Assembly: GCF_003206615.1 (NCBI RefSeq)
Contig: NZ_PZJW01000023.1
Span: 1 to 37,715, forward strand
Length of the DNA stretch: 37,715 nucleotides
DNA from: Salinicola acroporae
GTDB lineage: Bacteria; Pseudomonadota; Gammaproteobacteria; Pseudomonadales; Halomonadaceae
Reading direction: 5' to 3'
In this document: positions 26,008-34,945 of the stretch, piece after piece
How the letters are laid out: the number at the start of each line of letters is the position of its first letter
Numbering within the stretch: the stretch's first letter is position 1
Program-made: the position numbers and the translations under genes
Notes under the pieces: generated by a model
What the model saw: only the letters and a program-made list of their open reading frames with translations
Database searches by the model: none
What the model was told of the DNA's origin: nothing

Positions 26008-27114
26008 ATGTCGCCCGGACAGGAACCCGCTTTTCGTAACGTTCCCTTCAATCTGATGCTGACGCTGGCGTCATTGACGATCATCATCGCCGGGATACGC
26101 GCTGCGGAAAGTCTTATCATCCCGATCCTGCTGTCGTTGTTCGTCGCAGTGATCTGCACCTCGCCGGTCCATTGGCTCTATCGGCGTGGCGTCAACTCCT
26201 ATGCAGCGGTCCTGATCACGCTATTGATACTGGGGGGGCTGCTGGCGCTGTTCGGCACCTTGCTGGGCAACAGCTTCACGATGTTCATGGATAGCTGGCC
26301 CGAGATGCAGAAGCAGTTGGAAGGCCATTATCTGAATCTGCTGGAGTGGCTGGCGAATCAAGGACTTTCGGTCTCCCCGCAGCAGTTGTCCAATATGGTC
26401 GACGACTCCGGAGACCAAAGCTGGATATCCGGGTTTATCAGTGGTCTCGGTCTGGTGTTGTCTCAGAGTCTGGTCATCCTGCTGATGGTCAATTTCATGC
26501 TCTTCGAGACGCTGGATTTCCGCCAGAAGGTGGCCAGGGCGCTGACCAATCCGGGACCGAGCCTGGAGCGCTTCACCGAGTTCAGCTACAACCTCAAGCG
26601 GTATATGGCCGTGAAGACGGCGATCAGCCTGATCACCGGCCTGCTGGTCACTATCTCGGCCTGGCTCGTCGGCGTCGAGTTCGCGCTGCTCTGGGGGGCA
26701 CTGGCCTTCATTCTCAATTACATCCCCAACATCGGTTCGGTATTGGCCGCGATACCCCCGGTGTTGCTGACACTGGCGATGCCGGATGGGGGAGTCGTGA
26801 AGGCGATGACGCTGGCGGGTGCCTACCTGACCATCAACTTCGTGCTGGGCAATATCATCGAGCCACGGGTCATGGGGCGGACGATGGGCCTCTCGACATT
26901 GGTCGCGTTCCTCTCGCTGGTGGTCTGGGGCTGGATCCTGGGACCGGTGGGCATGCTGCTGTCGGTGCCTCTGACAATGACCCTCAAGATTGCCCTCGAC
27001 AGCCATCCCGAGACACGCTGGATCGCGAAGATGCTCAGCCCCTCGGAGCGTCGTCGCCGACATCAGCGCAAGGTTCAGGAAGCGTTGGACGATCTGGAGG
27101 AGAAGGTCGAATAG
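26008..27114 (+). CDS. AI-2E transporter family membrane protein (PerM-like)
   Basis: This is a polytopic inner-membrane protein of the AI-2E exporter/PerM family. Members include autoinducer-2 exporters and Na+/H+ antiporters, so the substrate cannot be told from sequence. The 368-residue protein has about eight membrane helices in the family order: two close helices at about 16-50, a long soluble segment, and then the conserved C-terminal cluster with LLWGALAFILNYIPNIGSVLAAIPP and LGNIIEPRVMGRTMGLSTLVAFLSLVVWGWILGPVGMLLSVPLT. The charged tail is cytoplasmic. ATG 26008 is preferred over GTG 25987 because AGGAT lies 7 bp upstream. It stands alone and is convergent with trxA. Confidence 0.9.
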   Translation: MSPGQEPAFRNVPFNLMLTLASLTIIIAGIRAAESLIIPILLSLFVAVICTSPVHWLYRRGVNSYAAVLITLLILGGLLALFGTLLGNSFTMFMDSWPEMQKQLEGHYLNLLEWLANQGLSVSPQQLSNMVDDSGDQSWISGFISGLGLVLSQSLVILLMVNFMLFETLDFRQKVARALTNPGPSLERFTEFSYNLKRYMAVKTAISLITGLLVTISAWLVGVEFALLWGALAFILNYIPNIGSVLAAIPPVLLTLAMPDGGVVKAMTLAGAYLTINFVLGNIIEPRVMGRTMGLSTLVAFLSLVVWGWILGPVGMLLSVPLTMTLKIALDSHPETRWIAKMLSPSERRRRHQRKVQEALDDLEEKVE

Positions 27115-27159
27115 CGCTCGGGGTTCTCCGAGTCTGCGCGGTCGATTGTCCTCAGGCAC

Positions 27160-27188
27160 AAAAAAAGCCGCGCTCCCGGGAGCGCGGC
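27160..27188 (-). terminator. Terminator of trxA, possibly bidirectional
   Basis: GCCGCGCTCCC (27167-27177) and GGGAGCGCGGC (27178-27188) form a perfect inverted repeat. On the minus strand a run of seven T (27166 down to 27160) follows it, which makes a strong terminator for trxA. On the plus strand it may also stop transcription from the AI-2E family gene. Confidence 0.9.
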
Positions 27189-27209
27189 CTTGTCGATACG
27201 TGGCGAGGC

Positions 27210-27533
27210 TCAGCCGTTCTGTTCGAGAAACTGCGTCAGCTGGGACTTGGACTGGGCGCCGACCAGTGACGCCACTTTGGCGCCGGACTTGAACAGCATG
27301 ACGGTGGGAACGCCACGTACGCCATGTTCGGAGGCGATCTCCGGGGCGTCGTCGACGTTGACGCTGACCACCTTGATGTCATCCGCTTTCTCGTCAGCGA
27401 CTTCATCGACCACGGGCGCCATCATCTTGCAGGGACCGCACCATGGCGCCCAGAACTTGAGCAGCACCGGCTTGTCCGCGTTCAACACCTCTTGCTCGAA
27501 ATTGGCGGTGGTGACATCGACATTATTGGACAT
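27210..27533 (-). CDS. trxA: Thioredoxin 1
   Basis: This is a small cytoplasmic dithiol reductant for ribonucleotide reductase, PAPS reductase and methionine sulfoxide reductases. The 107-residue protein has the active site WCGPC (31-35), the preceding FWAP, and the cis-proline loop GVPTVMLF. Length matches E. coli thioredoxin (109). The start at 27533 is chosen because an AGGAG ribosome site lies 8 bp upstream; an ATG at 27554 would place this site inside the gene. It is divergent from cysB and close to cysH. This fits its role as electron donor to PAPS reductase, although trxA also has many other roles. Confidence 0.97.
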   Translation of the reverse strand: MSNNVDVTTANFEQEVLNADKPVLLKFWAPWCGPCKMMAPVVDEVADEKADDIKVVSVNVDDAPEIASEHGVRGVPTVMLFKSGAKVASLVGAQSKSQLTQFLEQNG

Positions 27534-27581
27534 GACGTTAACTCCTGGAGACATTGCGCTCTTCTCGAGCTTATGGAGGCG

Positions 27582-27610
27582 ATGTTAGCCCTTGCGCAGG
27601 GTGCTGGCAA
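27582..27610 (-). promoter_or_regulatory. Promoter of trxA
   Basis: On the minus strand, TTGCCA (27610-27605) and TAACAT (27587-27582) are separated by exactly 17 bp. Predicted transcription starts about 40 nt before the trxA start codon. The rest of the trxA-cysB gap (27611-27775) is AT-rich for this genome and probably holds the cysB promoter, but I cannot place it. Confidence 0.6.
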
Positions 27611-27715
27611 ATTCCTGGCTTTATCGGAATGATAGCGCCAGGTTATTAAACATTCTTTTTTCATACCCAATAATCGTATCCCCAGCGCCTTCACGCCCCG
27701 CGACTTATTGCGTAA

Positions 27716-28744
<1,029 letters not shown>

Positions 28745-28776
28745 GAGGCACTTTCCCTCTTTCAGCCTGCCCGAAC

Positions 28777-28809
28777 GCAGAGCGCCCCGCCGATGGCGGG
28801 GCGCTCTGC
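28777..28809. terminator. Hairpin between convergent cysB and cysH
   Basis: GCAGAGCGCCCCGCC (28777-28791) and GGCGGGGCGCTCTGC (28795-28809) form a perfect 15-bp stem with a 3-base loop. It sits between the ends of the convergent genes and probably serves both, although neither side has a good T run. Confidence 0.7.
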
Positions 28810-28827
28810 ATGACACACCCGGATAGA

Positions 28828-29448
28828 TCAGTGCTGCAGGTGCAGCCCGCATTCGCGCTTGTCCTCAACCTTGGTCGGGTCGAAGTAGTCGAAGTTGTTG
28901 GGCAGGTCATGCTGTTGCAGGTACTGGTACATCTGCTTGGCGGTCCAGTGCAGTACGGGCGCCACCTTCAGCAGGCCATCGGCGTTGCGCGACAGCGGCT
29001 GCATGCGCGAGCGCTCCGGAGTGTCCTCGGCCCGTAGCGCCGTGAACCAGACATCCGGCGCCGTCTCGGCCAGCGCCCGCCGAAACGGCTCCAGCTTGAC
29101 CTCTTCCGTGAACGCTGCATGCCGTGGATCGCCGATTTCCGGGGTCGGACCTTCCACGGACTCCCGATGGGCCCGCGAACGGTGTGGGTGATAAATGGTC
29201 AGGTTGAGGTCGAGCCGCCTGGTCAGCTCCTCGGCGAAGCGGTAAGTCGCAGGCGTGTTGTAGCCGCTGTCCATCCAGACGACGGGAATGTCGGGACGAA
29301 CGCGGGTGACCAGGTGCAGGATCACGGCCTCGAACGGACGGAAATTGGTGGTGCAGATCGCCTTCTGATCCAGGCCCAGTGCAAACTCGGTGAGGGCCAG
29401 AGGATCGTGGCCGATTTCACGATTGAGAGCATCGAGGTCGAACGCCAT
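28828..29448 (-). CDS. cysH: Phosphoadenylyl-sulfate reductase, short form
   Basis: This enzyme reduces PAPS to sulfite in assimilatory sulfate reduction, using thioredoxin. The 206-residue protein has the nucleotide-binding fold of the family, with DSGYNTPATYRFAEELTRRL (like DTGYLFPETYRF of E. coli CysH), WFTALRAEDTPERSR, the MYQYLQ segment and the catalytic C-terminal ECGLH. It has only two cysteines: C32 and the catalytic one. The CC...CxxC motif of Fe-S APS reductases is absent, so PAPS is the expected substrate. It is about 40 residues shorter than E. coli CysH (244), mainly between YQYL and ECGLH. An AAAGGAG ribosome site lies 6 bp before the ATG. Confidence 0.9.
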   Translation of the reverse strand: MAFDLDALNREIGHDPLALTEFALGLDQKAICTTNFRPFEAVILHLVTRVRPDIPVVWMDSGYNTPATYRFAEELTRRLDLNLTIYHPHRSRAHRESVEGPTPEIGDPRHAAFTEEVKLEPFRRALAETAPDVWFTALRAEDTPERSRMQPLSRNADGLLKVAPVLHWTAKQMYQYLQQHDLPNNFDYFDPTKVEDKRECGLHLQH

Positions 29449-29553
29449 GGGTAACTCCTTTGGAGGGCTCGTCTGAGTTGCCGACGAAGCGCAGCGAGGA
29501 TAGGTGGAATGGCTGCCACTCTACCAACCCTCTCGAGGCGCCGACCAATACCG

Positions 29554-29579
29554 TTTGGTTAGGTTTATATATAACCAAA
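29554..29579. promoter_or_regulatory. Palindromic operator candidate upstream of cysH
   Basis: TTTGGTTA (29554-29561) and TAACCAAA (29572-29579) form a perfect 8-bp inverted repeat with a 10-bp spacer, 105 bp upstream of cysH. The site is AT-rich and includes a possible minus-strand -10 box TATAAA (29569-29564). It probably binds a regulator of cysH; CysB is one candidate, although CysB sites are usually less symmetric. Confidence 0.5.
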
Positions 29580-29615
29580 TTATCTACATGTCGATGTGAA
29601 CCGATCTTCTGATTA

Positions 29616-30398
29616 TTAACCGCCGAGTGATCGCAGCGCCGAGAGAGGGGTGATGCGTGGCGGGGCGTCCGGCGGCCAGTCGACGTGGGCGTCGATGGCG
29701 TAGACCTCCCGCAGCCGGGCTGGCGTCAACACCTCCCTCGGCGTTCCGCTGTCGACCTGCCGTCCCGCCTTGATGACCCAGAGATGGTCGGCGAAGCGCG
29801 CGGCCAGATTCAGGTCGTGGATGGCCAGAATGACGGTCATCGCTTCCCGGCGCGCCAGACGCTGAAGGTAATCGAGTACCTGCAGTTGGTGGTGGAGGTC
29901 CAAGGCGCTGGTCGGTTCATCGAGCATCAACAGTGCCGGGCGCCGGACGATGGCCTGGGCGATGGCGACGCGCTGACGCTGTCCACCGGACAGCGCTACC
30001 AGTTCGCGCTCGGCGAGCGGTTCGAGTTCCAGGGATTTCAGCGCGCGCTCGACGGCCGAGAGCGCTGTGGCGGCGGGCTCGGCCACTTGGGTTCGACGCG
30101 CCAGCAGGACGGCCTCGAAGACGCTTAGGGCCGCCTGGGTGCTGGTGTCCTGGGGAAGATAATAGAGTCGCTGGCTGCGTTGCTCGAGCGGTAGTGAATC
30201 GAGCCGTTCTCCGGCCAGGAGGATGTGGCCGCTGGCACTCTCGATGCCGGCGATCGCCTTGAGCAGCGTCGACTTTCCCGCGCCGTTGGGTCCGATCAGC
30301 GCCGTTATCTCGCCCGGCCTTGCGGTCAGGCCGGAGAGGTCGTGCAGTACCCGGTGTTGCCCCAGCGAGCAGTCGAGTCGCTCGATTTGCAGGCTCAT
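29616..30398 (-). CDS. FecE-type ABC transporter ATPase (iron-chelate/haem/B12 class)
   Basis: This is the ATP-hydrolysing subunit of a type II importer for iron chelates, haem or cobalamin. The 260-residue protein has Walker A GPNGAGKST (36-44), the Q-loop LPQDTSTQ, signature LSGGQRQRV, Walker [13 protein letters not shown] and the H-loop AIHDLNLAARFADH, the FecE/BtuD pattern. The start at 30398 overlaps the permease stop by 4 bp (ATGA), showing the permease and ATPase are coupled. A longer frame reaching 30764 would overlap the permease and is rejected. The substrate is not determined; no binding protein or TonB receptor is encoded nearby. Confidence 0.92.
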   Translation of the reverse strand: MSLQIERLDCSLGQHRVLHDLSGLTARPGEITALIGPNGAGKSTLLKAIAGIESASGHILLAGERLDSLPLEQRSQRLYYLPQDTSTQAALSVFEAVLLARRTQVAEPAATALSAVERALKSLELEPLAERELVALSGGQRQRVAIAQAIVRRPALLMLDEPTSALDLHHQLQVLDYLQRLARREAMTVILAIHDLNLAARFADHLWVIKAGRQVDSGTPREVLTPARLREVYAIDAHVDWPPDAPPRITPLSALRSLGG

Positions 30399-31474
30399 CG
30401 CCAGTTCTCCTTGCGCGAGCGCAGGATCAGCGAAACGAAGAACGGCAAGCCGATCAGCGCAGTCAGGATGCCGATCGGCAGCAGAATGCCGGGAATGAGC
30501 GTCTTCGAGAGAATCGAGGTCAACGAGAGAATCAGTGCGCCGGTCAGTGCGGACATCGGCAGGAAGACGCGTTGGTCCTCGCCCACCAGCAGCCGAGCGA
30601 TATGCGGGCCGACCAGGCCGACGAACCCGATGGTCCCCACGAACGCCACCGCCGTCGCCGACAGCAGCGCGCAGCAGAGCAACATGCGCAAACGTAGCCG
30701 ACCGACATCGATCCCCATGGACTTGGCCTGAATCTCCCCCAGGCGCAGGGCCGTCAACTGCCATCTGGCCTGAACGAAGATCGGCATGGTGGCGAGCAGG
30801 GCCAGGGCGGCCAGCGCGACTTTCCCCCAGCTTGCCTTGTTCAGGCTACCCAGCGACCAGAACACGAGTTGCTGCAGCGACTCGGCGGAGGCGACGTACT
30901 GAAGCATCCCCAGCAAGGCGTTGAAGAAGAACATGATCGCGATACCCATCAGTACCATCGTCTGCACGCTGACGCCCTTCAGTCGGCTCAGCGCCCAGAT
31001 CATCAGCGACGCGAGCATGGCCAGGGCGAAGGCATTGGCGGTCAGCAGCAGGGTGCCGGCGACGGGCAGGACGCCGAAACCCAGTACGATGGCAAGCGCC
31101 GCGCCAAAGCTGGCCGCGGAAGAAATCCCCAGCGTGAAGGGATCGGCGAGAGGATTGTTGAGCAGTGTCTGCATTTCCGCGCCTGCAACGGCAAGACTGG
31201 CGCCAACGACGATGGCCATCGTCGCGACCGGCAGCCGGATCTCCCAGACCACCACTTGCAGCACGCGGGAAGCCTGAGACGGCATCGCCAGGGTCTTCAC
31301 CACGTCGAGTAGCGGGTAAGCGCCTGGCCCGGTGCCGATGTCGATCAGTAGCGACGTCAACGTGGCCACCGCGGTCAGCGCGATCAGCCAGTGCTGACGA
31401 CGCCGGCGGGAGAGGTAGCGATCGACCGTGGTCTGCGGTGCACTGGCGCGGGGCGAAATCGTCGTGGCTTTCAA
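30395..31474 (-). CDS. FecCD family ABC transporter permease
   Basis: This is the membrane channel of the same importer. The 359-residue protein has the FecCD/BtuC fold with about ten helices: first helix LIALTAVATLTSLLIDIG, then RLPVATMAIVVGASLAVAGAEMQTLLNNPLADPFTLGISSAASFGA, the best family signature. FVGTIGFVGLVGPHIARLLVGEDQRVFLP is the segment that contacts the ATPase. The apparent start is TTG 31474, because no ATG gives the complete N-terminus; no good ribosome site is visible, so the start is uncertain. It lies 51 bp after pabB on the same strand and may be read from the same transcript. Confidence 0.9.
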   Translation of the reverse strand: MKATTISPRASAPQTTVDRYLSRRRRQHWLIALTAVATLTSLLIDIGTGPGAYPLLDVVKTLAMPSQASRVLQVVVWEIRLPVATMAIVVGASLAVAGAEMQTLLNNPLADPFTLGISSAASFGAALAIVLGFGVLPVAGTLLLTANAFALAMLASLMIWALSRLKGVSVQTMVLMGIAIMFFFNALLGMLQYVASAESLQQLVFWSLGSLNKASWGKVALAALALLATMPIFVQARWQLTALRLGEIQAKSMGIDVGRLRLRMLLCCALLSATAVAFVGTIGFVGLVGPHIARLLVGEDQRVFLPMSALTGALILSLTSILSKTLIPGILLPIGILTALIGLPFFVSLILRSRKENWR

Positions 31475-31525
31475 GGTGGTTTCGTTGTTAGGAGATGGCG
31501 TCGGGCAGCGTAAACCAATGGAATG

Positions 31526-32953
31526 CTATTGGGAATCGTTCTCGGCCTGGGGGCGATCCGTCAGCGCCTGCATCAGTCTACCGATCTTGGCGAGGGTCTC
31601 CCGGTATTCGGATTCTTCGTCCGAATCCGCGACCAGTCCACCGCCGCCCCAGATGTGCAGGGTATCGCCGTCGGCGACGACGGTGCGTATCGCGATCGAG
31701 GTATCCAGACGGCCACGTCGGTCGAGATAGCCAAGGCTGCCGCAGTAGACGCTGCGCTGGCTGGGCTCGAGCTCGTCGATGATCTGCATCGCGCGACGCT
31801 TGGGGGCGCCGGTGATCGAGCCGCCGGGGAACGCGGCAGCCAGCAGATCCAGCGGTTGTGCAGGACTTGCCAGTTCACCGCAAACCACACTGACCAGATG
31901 GTGGACGTTGGCGTAGCTCTCCAGCCTGCAGAGTTGCGGGACCGTGACGCTGCCGGGGCGGCAGACGCGGCCCAGGTCGTTGCGCAGCAGATCGACGATC
32001 ATGACGTTCTCGGCACGGTCCTTTGCGCTCCGCTGGAGCTCCTCCGCCAGCCGCCGGTCCTCGTCGGGGGGCGAGCCACGGGGGCGAGTGCCCTTGATCG
32101 GCCGGGTCTCGACTTGACCGTCGACGACGCCGATGAATCGCTCGGGCGACAGCGAGAGAATGGCCTTGTCGTCCCACGCCAGGTAGCCGCCGTAGGGTGT
32201 AGGCGTGGCGCGGCGGAGGCGGCGATACGCCTGCCAGGTGCTGCCCTCGAAACGGGCGGTGAAGCGCTGTGCCAGATTGATCTGATAACAGTCGCCGGCG
32301 TGCAGATAGTCAATGACGCGCTGAAAGCGCCTGGCATAGCCGGCGCGATCGATGTCGCCGACGAATGGGCCGGTCAGGGCGAAGTCCGGCCAGGTCGGCG
32401 TCGCGGTTTCGTTCAGCCAGCGCATCACCTGCTGGCGGCGTTCGGCGGTCGCGATCAGCCAGCTCCGCTGTGCTTCGTGATCCTGGATCAGCGCCCAGTC
32501 GTAGAGTCCGAGCCTGGCCGAGGGCAGCTTTGGCCCCGGGCGATGATCGACGCGCGGTGGCGAATGGCCGCTCGGGTCTTGCGCGGGGGCCATGGAATAA
32601 CTCCAGTGACCGACCAGCCCACCGAGAAAGGGCAGGTTAGTAGTCCTGGCGGCGAGGTCGGCCGGCAGACGGGGTAGCCACTCGGCTTCGGCATGATCCA
32701 GCAGCGCTTGTTGGGCTGCGAACGGCTCGTCCGGCAGGGGTATCGATGGTTCACATCGTACTTGACCGTCATCGATGGTCAGCGTCGCCAGCGGGTCACT
32801 GCTGAGAATATCGAAACGGCCACCCGGCGCGTCGGGACGACCGCTATCCAGGAGCACGGCGCCAGGACGTCGATGCAGGCACTCGAAGAGCGGGCCCGGG
32901 TCGGGGGTGTAGGGTAGATCGGCTATCTCGAGCCAGGGTCTCGCGCCAGCCAT
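31526..32953 (-). CDS. pabB: Aminodeoxychorismate synthase component I
   Basis: This is a chorismate-utilising enzyme that makes 4-amino-4-deoxychorismate from chorismate with ammonia from PabA, for p-aminobenzoate and folate. The 475-residue protein has the N-terminal anthranilate synthase I-like domain and the chorismate-binding domain with PIKGTRPRG (285-293, containing active-site K287), DLLRNDLGRV, GGSITGAPK and the final WGGGGLVADS. The PIKGT lysine marks PabB, as against AVGT/Q types in anthranilate synthase (TrpE). Length is close to E. coli PabB (453). The start at 32953 has AAGG 5 bp upstream; an upstream ATG (33022) would add 23 residues. It is divergent from gntR. Confidence 0.93.
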   Translation of the reverse strand: MAGARPWLEIADLPYTPDPGPLFECLHRRPGAVLLDSGRPDAPGGRFDILSSDPLATLTIDDGQVRCEPSIPLPDEPFAAQQALLDHAEAEWLPRLPADLAARTTNLPFLGGLVGHWSYSMAPAQDPSGHSPPRVDHRPGPKLPSARLGLYDWALIQDHEAQRSWLIATAERRQQVMRWLNETATPTWPDFALTGPFVGDIDRAGYARRFQRVIDYLHAGDCYQINLAQRFTARFEGSTWQAYRRLRRATPTPYGGYLAWDDKAILSLSPERFIGVVDGQVETRPIKGTRPRGSPPDEDRRLAEELQRSAKDRAENVMIVDLLRNDLGRVCRPGSVTVPQLCRLESYANVHHLVSVVCGELASPAQPLDLLAAAFPGGSITGAPKRRAMQIIDELEPSQRSVYCGSLGYLDRRGRLDTSIAIRTVVADGDTLHIWGGGGLVADSDEESEYRETLAKIGRLMQALTDRPQAENDSQ

Positions 32954-33160
32954 GAACACCTTTTCCTGACGAATGAACGACGACTCGGCATCGGGAGCCG
33001 CATCTCGGGGTATCGGCAGCATATGCCGGCCGGCAAGTTTATCGAGAGTCTCGGTGATGAGCGAGGGCTTTGCGCCCTCAACTGATGGCTGCGGTTCGGC
33101 ATCGGAGGGCGTGGTGCGGGGCAGCCGTCGGCATCTGTCAATCCTGCGTGAAAGTGCTTG

Positions 33161-33172
33161 ATTGTCGACAAT
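33161..33172. promoter_or_regulatory. Operator candidate for the GntR regulator of prp genes
   Basis: ATTGTCGACAAT is a perfect 12-bp palindrome, 84 bp upstream of the gntR start and 15 bp before a possible -35 box. Its form (GTCGAC core, TTG/CAA arms) fits the sites of FadR/FCD-type GntR regulators. It most likely serves autoregulation of gntR-prpBCD. Confidence 0.65.
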
Positions 33173-33186
33173 GGGAGGGGCGCTGT

Positions 33187-33217
33187 TTGCTGAAACCCGA
33201 CTAAAGTGCCATATATC
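33187..33217 (+). promoter_or_regulatory. Candidate promoter of the gntR-prp operon
   Basis: TTGCTG (33187-33192) and TATATC (33212-33217) are spaced 19 bp apart (18 if read as ATATAT). The spacing is a bit long, but the region is AT-rich and lies directly downstream of the palindrome at 33161-33172. Predicted start near 33224. Confidence 0.4.
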
Positions 33218-33255
33218 GCGCGATTATTACGTTGCCGAGAGGAAAAGTCGCGCCT

Positions 33256-34038
33256 ATGATAGGAGCAAGCCCTTTTATTGTTAACAACTTAATGTCTCAA
33301 TTCCCTACTGATAATCACCAGGTCAACGCCGAGCTGCCAGTGGTTCGCACGTTGGCCGAGCGGGTGTTTCATCAACTCCAGCGCGCGATCGTCCGCGGCG
33401 AGCTGCCTCCCGGCACCCGTATCACGGAGCCGGAGCTCTCCGCTCACTACGGTATCTCCCGCGGGCCCTTGCGGGAAGCCATGCGCCGGCTGGAAACCTA
33501 CCGGCTGATCGAGCGCGTGCCGCACGTCGGCGCGCGGGTCGTCAAGCTCTCGATGGATGAGTTGCTGGAGCTGTTCGACGTGCGCGAGGCGCTGGAGAGC
33601 ATGGCCGCGCGACTGGCAGCGACGTCGATGACGGCTGAGGAGATCGCGGGCCTGCGCAGCGTTCTCGCCTTTCATGAGCGGCAGGAGGACCTGGCCAGTG
33701 GCGAGGCCTACTACCAGCGTGAAGGCGATCTCGACTTCCATTACCGCATCGTCCAGGGCAGCCACAATCGCATGCTGATGACGCTGCTGTGCGATGACCT
33801 TTATTACCTGGTGCGGCTCTATCGGACGCAGTTCAGCGCCAAGGGTTCCCGGCCGCAACGCGCCTTCGTCGAGCATCACCGCATCGTCGATGCGATAGAG
33901 GCGGGTGACGCCGAGCTCGCCGAGCTGTTGATGCGTCGCCACGTCAGCGCTTCCCGCGAAAACGTCGCCGCCCACTACGCGCGAACGCTGGTGGAAGAAC
34001 CGGCCCCTTCTTCTCATACCTCGAGGATCGAATCATGA
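33256..34038 (+). CDS. GntR family regulator, FCD type (prp operon)
   Basis: This is probably the repressor of the propionate genes that follow. The protein (260 residues from this start) has an N-terminal winged helix-turn-helix ([43 protein letters not shown]) and a C-terminal FCD ligand-binding domain with conserved histidines in [13 protein letters not shown] and [14 protein letters not shown] FadR-like GntR gene lies before prpB in P. aeruginosa as well, unlike the sigma-54 type PrpR of enteric bacteria. The start is uncertain: ATG 33256 has GAGAGGA about 12 bp upstream, while ATG 33292 (MSQFPTDN) is also plausible and lacks a ribosome site. The stop overlaps prpB by 4 bp, so the genes form one operon. 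The inducer is probably 2-methylcitrate or propionyl-CoA, by analogy only. Confidence 0.9.
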   Translation: MIGASPFIVNNLMSQFPTDNHQVNAELPVVRTLAERVFHQLQRAIVRGELPPGTRITEPELSAHYGISRGPLREAMRRLETYRLIERVPHVGARVVKLSMDELLELFDVREALESMAARLAATSMTAEEIAGLRSVLAFHERQEDLASGEAYYQREGDLDFHYRIVQGSHNRMLMTLLCDDLYYLVRLYRTQFSAKGSRPQRAFVEHHRIVDAIEAGDAELAELLMRRHVSASRENVAAHYARTLVEEPAPSSHTSRIES

Positions 34039-34928
34039 CGTCGCTGACACCCGGTGCACGCTTTCGAAAGGCATTAGCCGCCCATCATCCACTACCCATC
34101 GTCGGTGCCATCAATGCCTACAGCGCGATGATGGCCCAGGCGGTAGGTCACCGCGCGATCTACCTATCCGGGGGCGGTGTCGCCAATGCCTCCCACGGTC
34201 TTCCGGATCTGGGCATGACCACGCTCAATGACGTGGTCGAAGACGCTCGTCGCATCACCGCGGCCTCCGAATTACCGCTGCTGGTGGATATCGATACCGG
34301 TTGGGGCGGGGCTCTCAATATCGCCCGCACGATTCGAGAAATGGAGCGGGCCGGCGTGGCAGCCGTTCATCTCGAGGATCAGGTGGCGCAGAAACGCTGC
34401 GGGCATCGCCCCAACAAGGAGATCGTTTCGCAGGCGGAGATGGTCGACCGTGTCAGGGCCGCTGTGGATGCTCGACACGATGCGGATTTCTACCTGGTTG
34501 CGCGAACCGATGCCTTCCAGAAAGAGGGCCTTGCAGCCGCCGTGGAGCGGGCCAATGCCTGCGTAGAGGCGGGCGCCGACGCCATTTTTGCCGAGGCGGT
34601 CCATACCCTGGATGACTACCGGGCGTTTTGCAAGGGCGTCGACGCCCCCATCCTGGCCAATATCACCGAGTTCGGGGCCACGCCGCTGTTCACCCAGCAG
34701 GAGCTGGCGGAAGTCGGCTGCCAGATGGTGCTCTATCCGCTATCGGCGTTTCGCGCGATGAATGCGGCTGCGTTGAAAGTGTATCGGGACATCCATGCCA
34801 AGGGACATCAGCGGGATGTCGTGGAGCTGATGCAGACGCGGGACGAGCTCTACGAGTTTCTCGACTATCACGCCTATGAACGCAAACTCGATGCGCTTTT
34901 CGCGAAGGAAAGCGATCGAGGCGAGTAA
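34035..34928 (+). CDS. prpB: 2-Methylisocitrate lyase
   Basis: This is the last enzyme of the 2-methylcitrate cycle, splitting 2-methylisocitrate into succinate and pyruvate. The 297-residue protein belongs to the isocitrate lyase/PEP mutase family and has the catalytic KRCGH motif with C122 (E. coli C123). It also has the [16 protein letters not shown] metal-binding region and [13 protein letters not shown], and the later LVARTDAF segment. Length agrees with E. coli PrpB (296). ATG 34035 overlaps the gntR stop (ATGA), with GAGGA at 34023-34027. prpC follows 17 bp downstream. Confidence 0.97.
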   Translation: MTSLTPGARFRKALAAHHPLPIVGAINAYSAMMAQAVGHRAIYLSGGGVANASHGLPDLGMTTLNDVVEDARRITAASELPLLVDIDTGWGGALNIARTIREMERAGVAAVHLEDQVAQKRCGHRPNKEIVSQAEMVDRVRAAVDARHDADFYLVARTDAFQKEGLAAAVERANACVEAGADAIFAEAVHTLDDYRAFCKGVDAPILANITEFGATPLFTQQELAEVGCQMVLYPLSAFRAMNAAALKVYRDIHAKGHQRDVVELMQTRDELYEFLDYHAYERKLDALFAKESDRGE

Positions 34929-34945
34929 TAGACAAGGAGGCTTTC

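Noticed and set aside
30399-30764. N-terminal extension of the FecE-type ATPase to 382 residues
   Set aside because: The extension is antisense-like, Arg/Gly/Ala-rich sequence that overlaps the permease gene in another frame; the ABC domain starts at MSLQIERLDC (30398).
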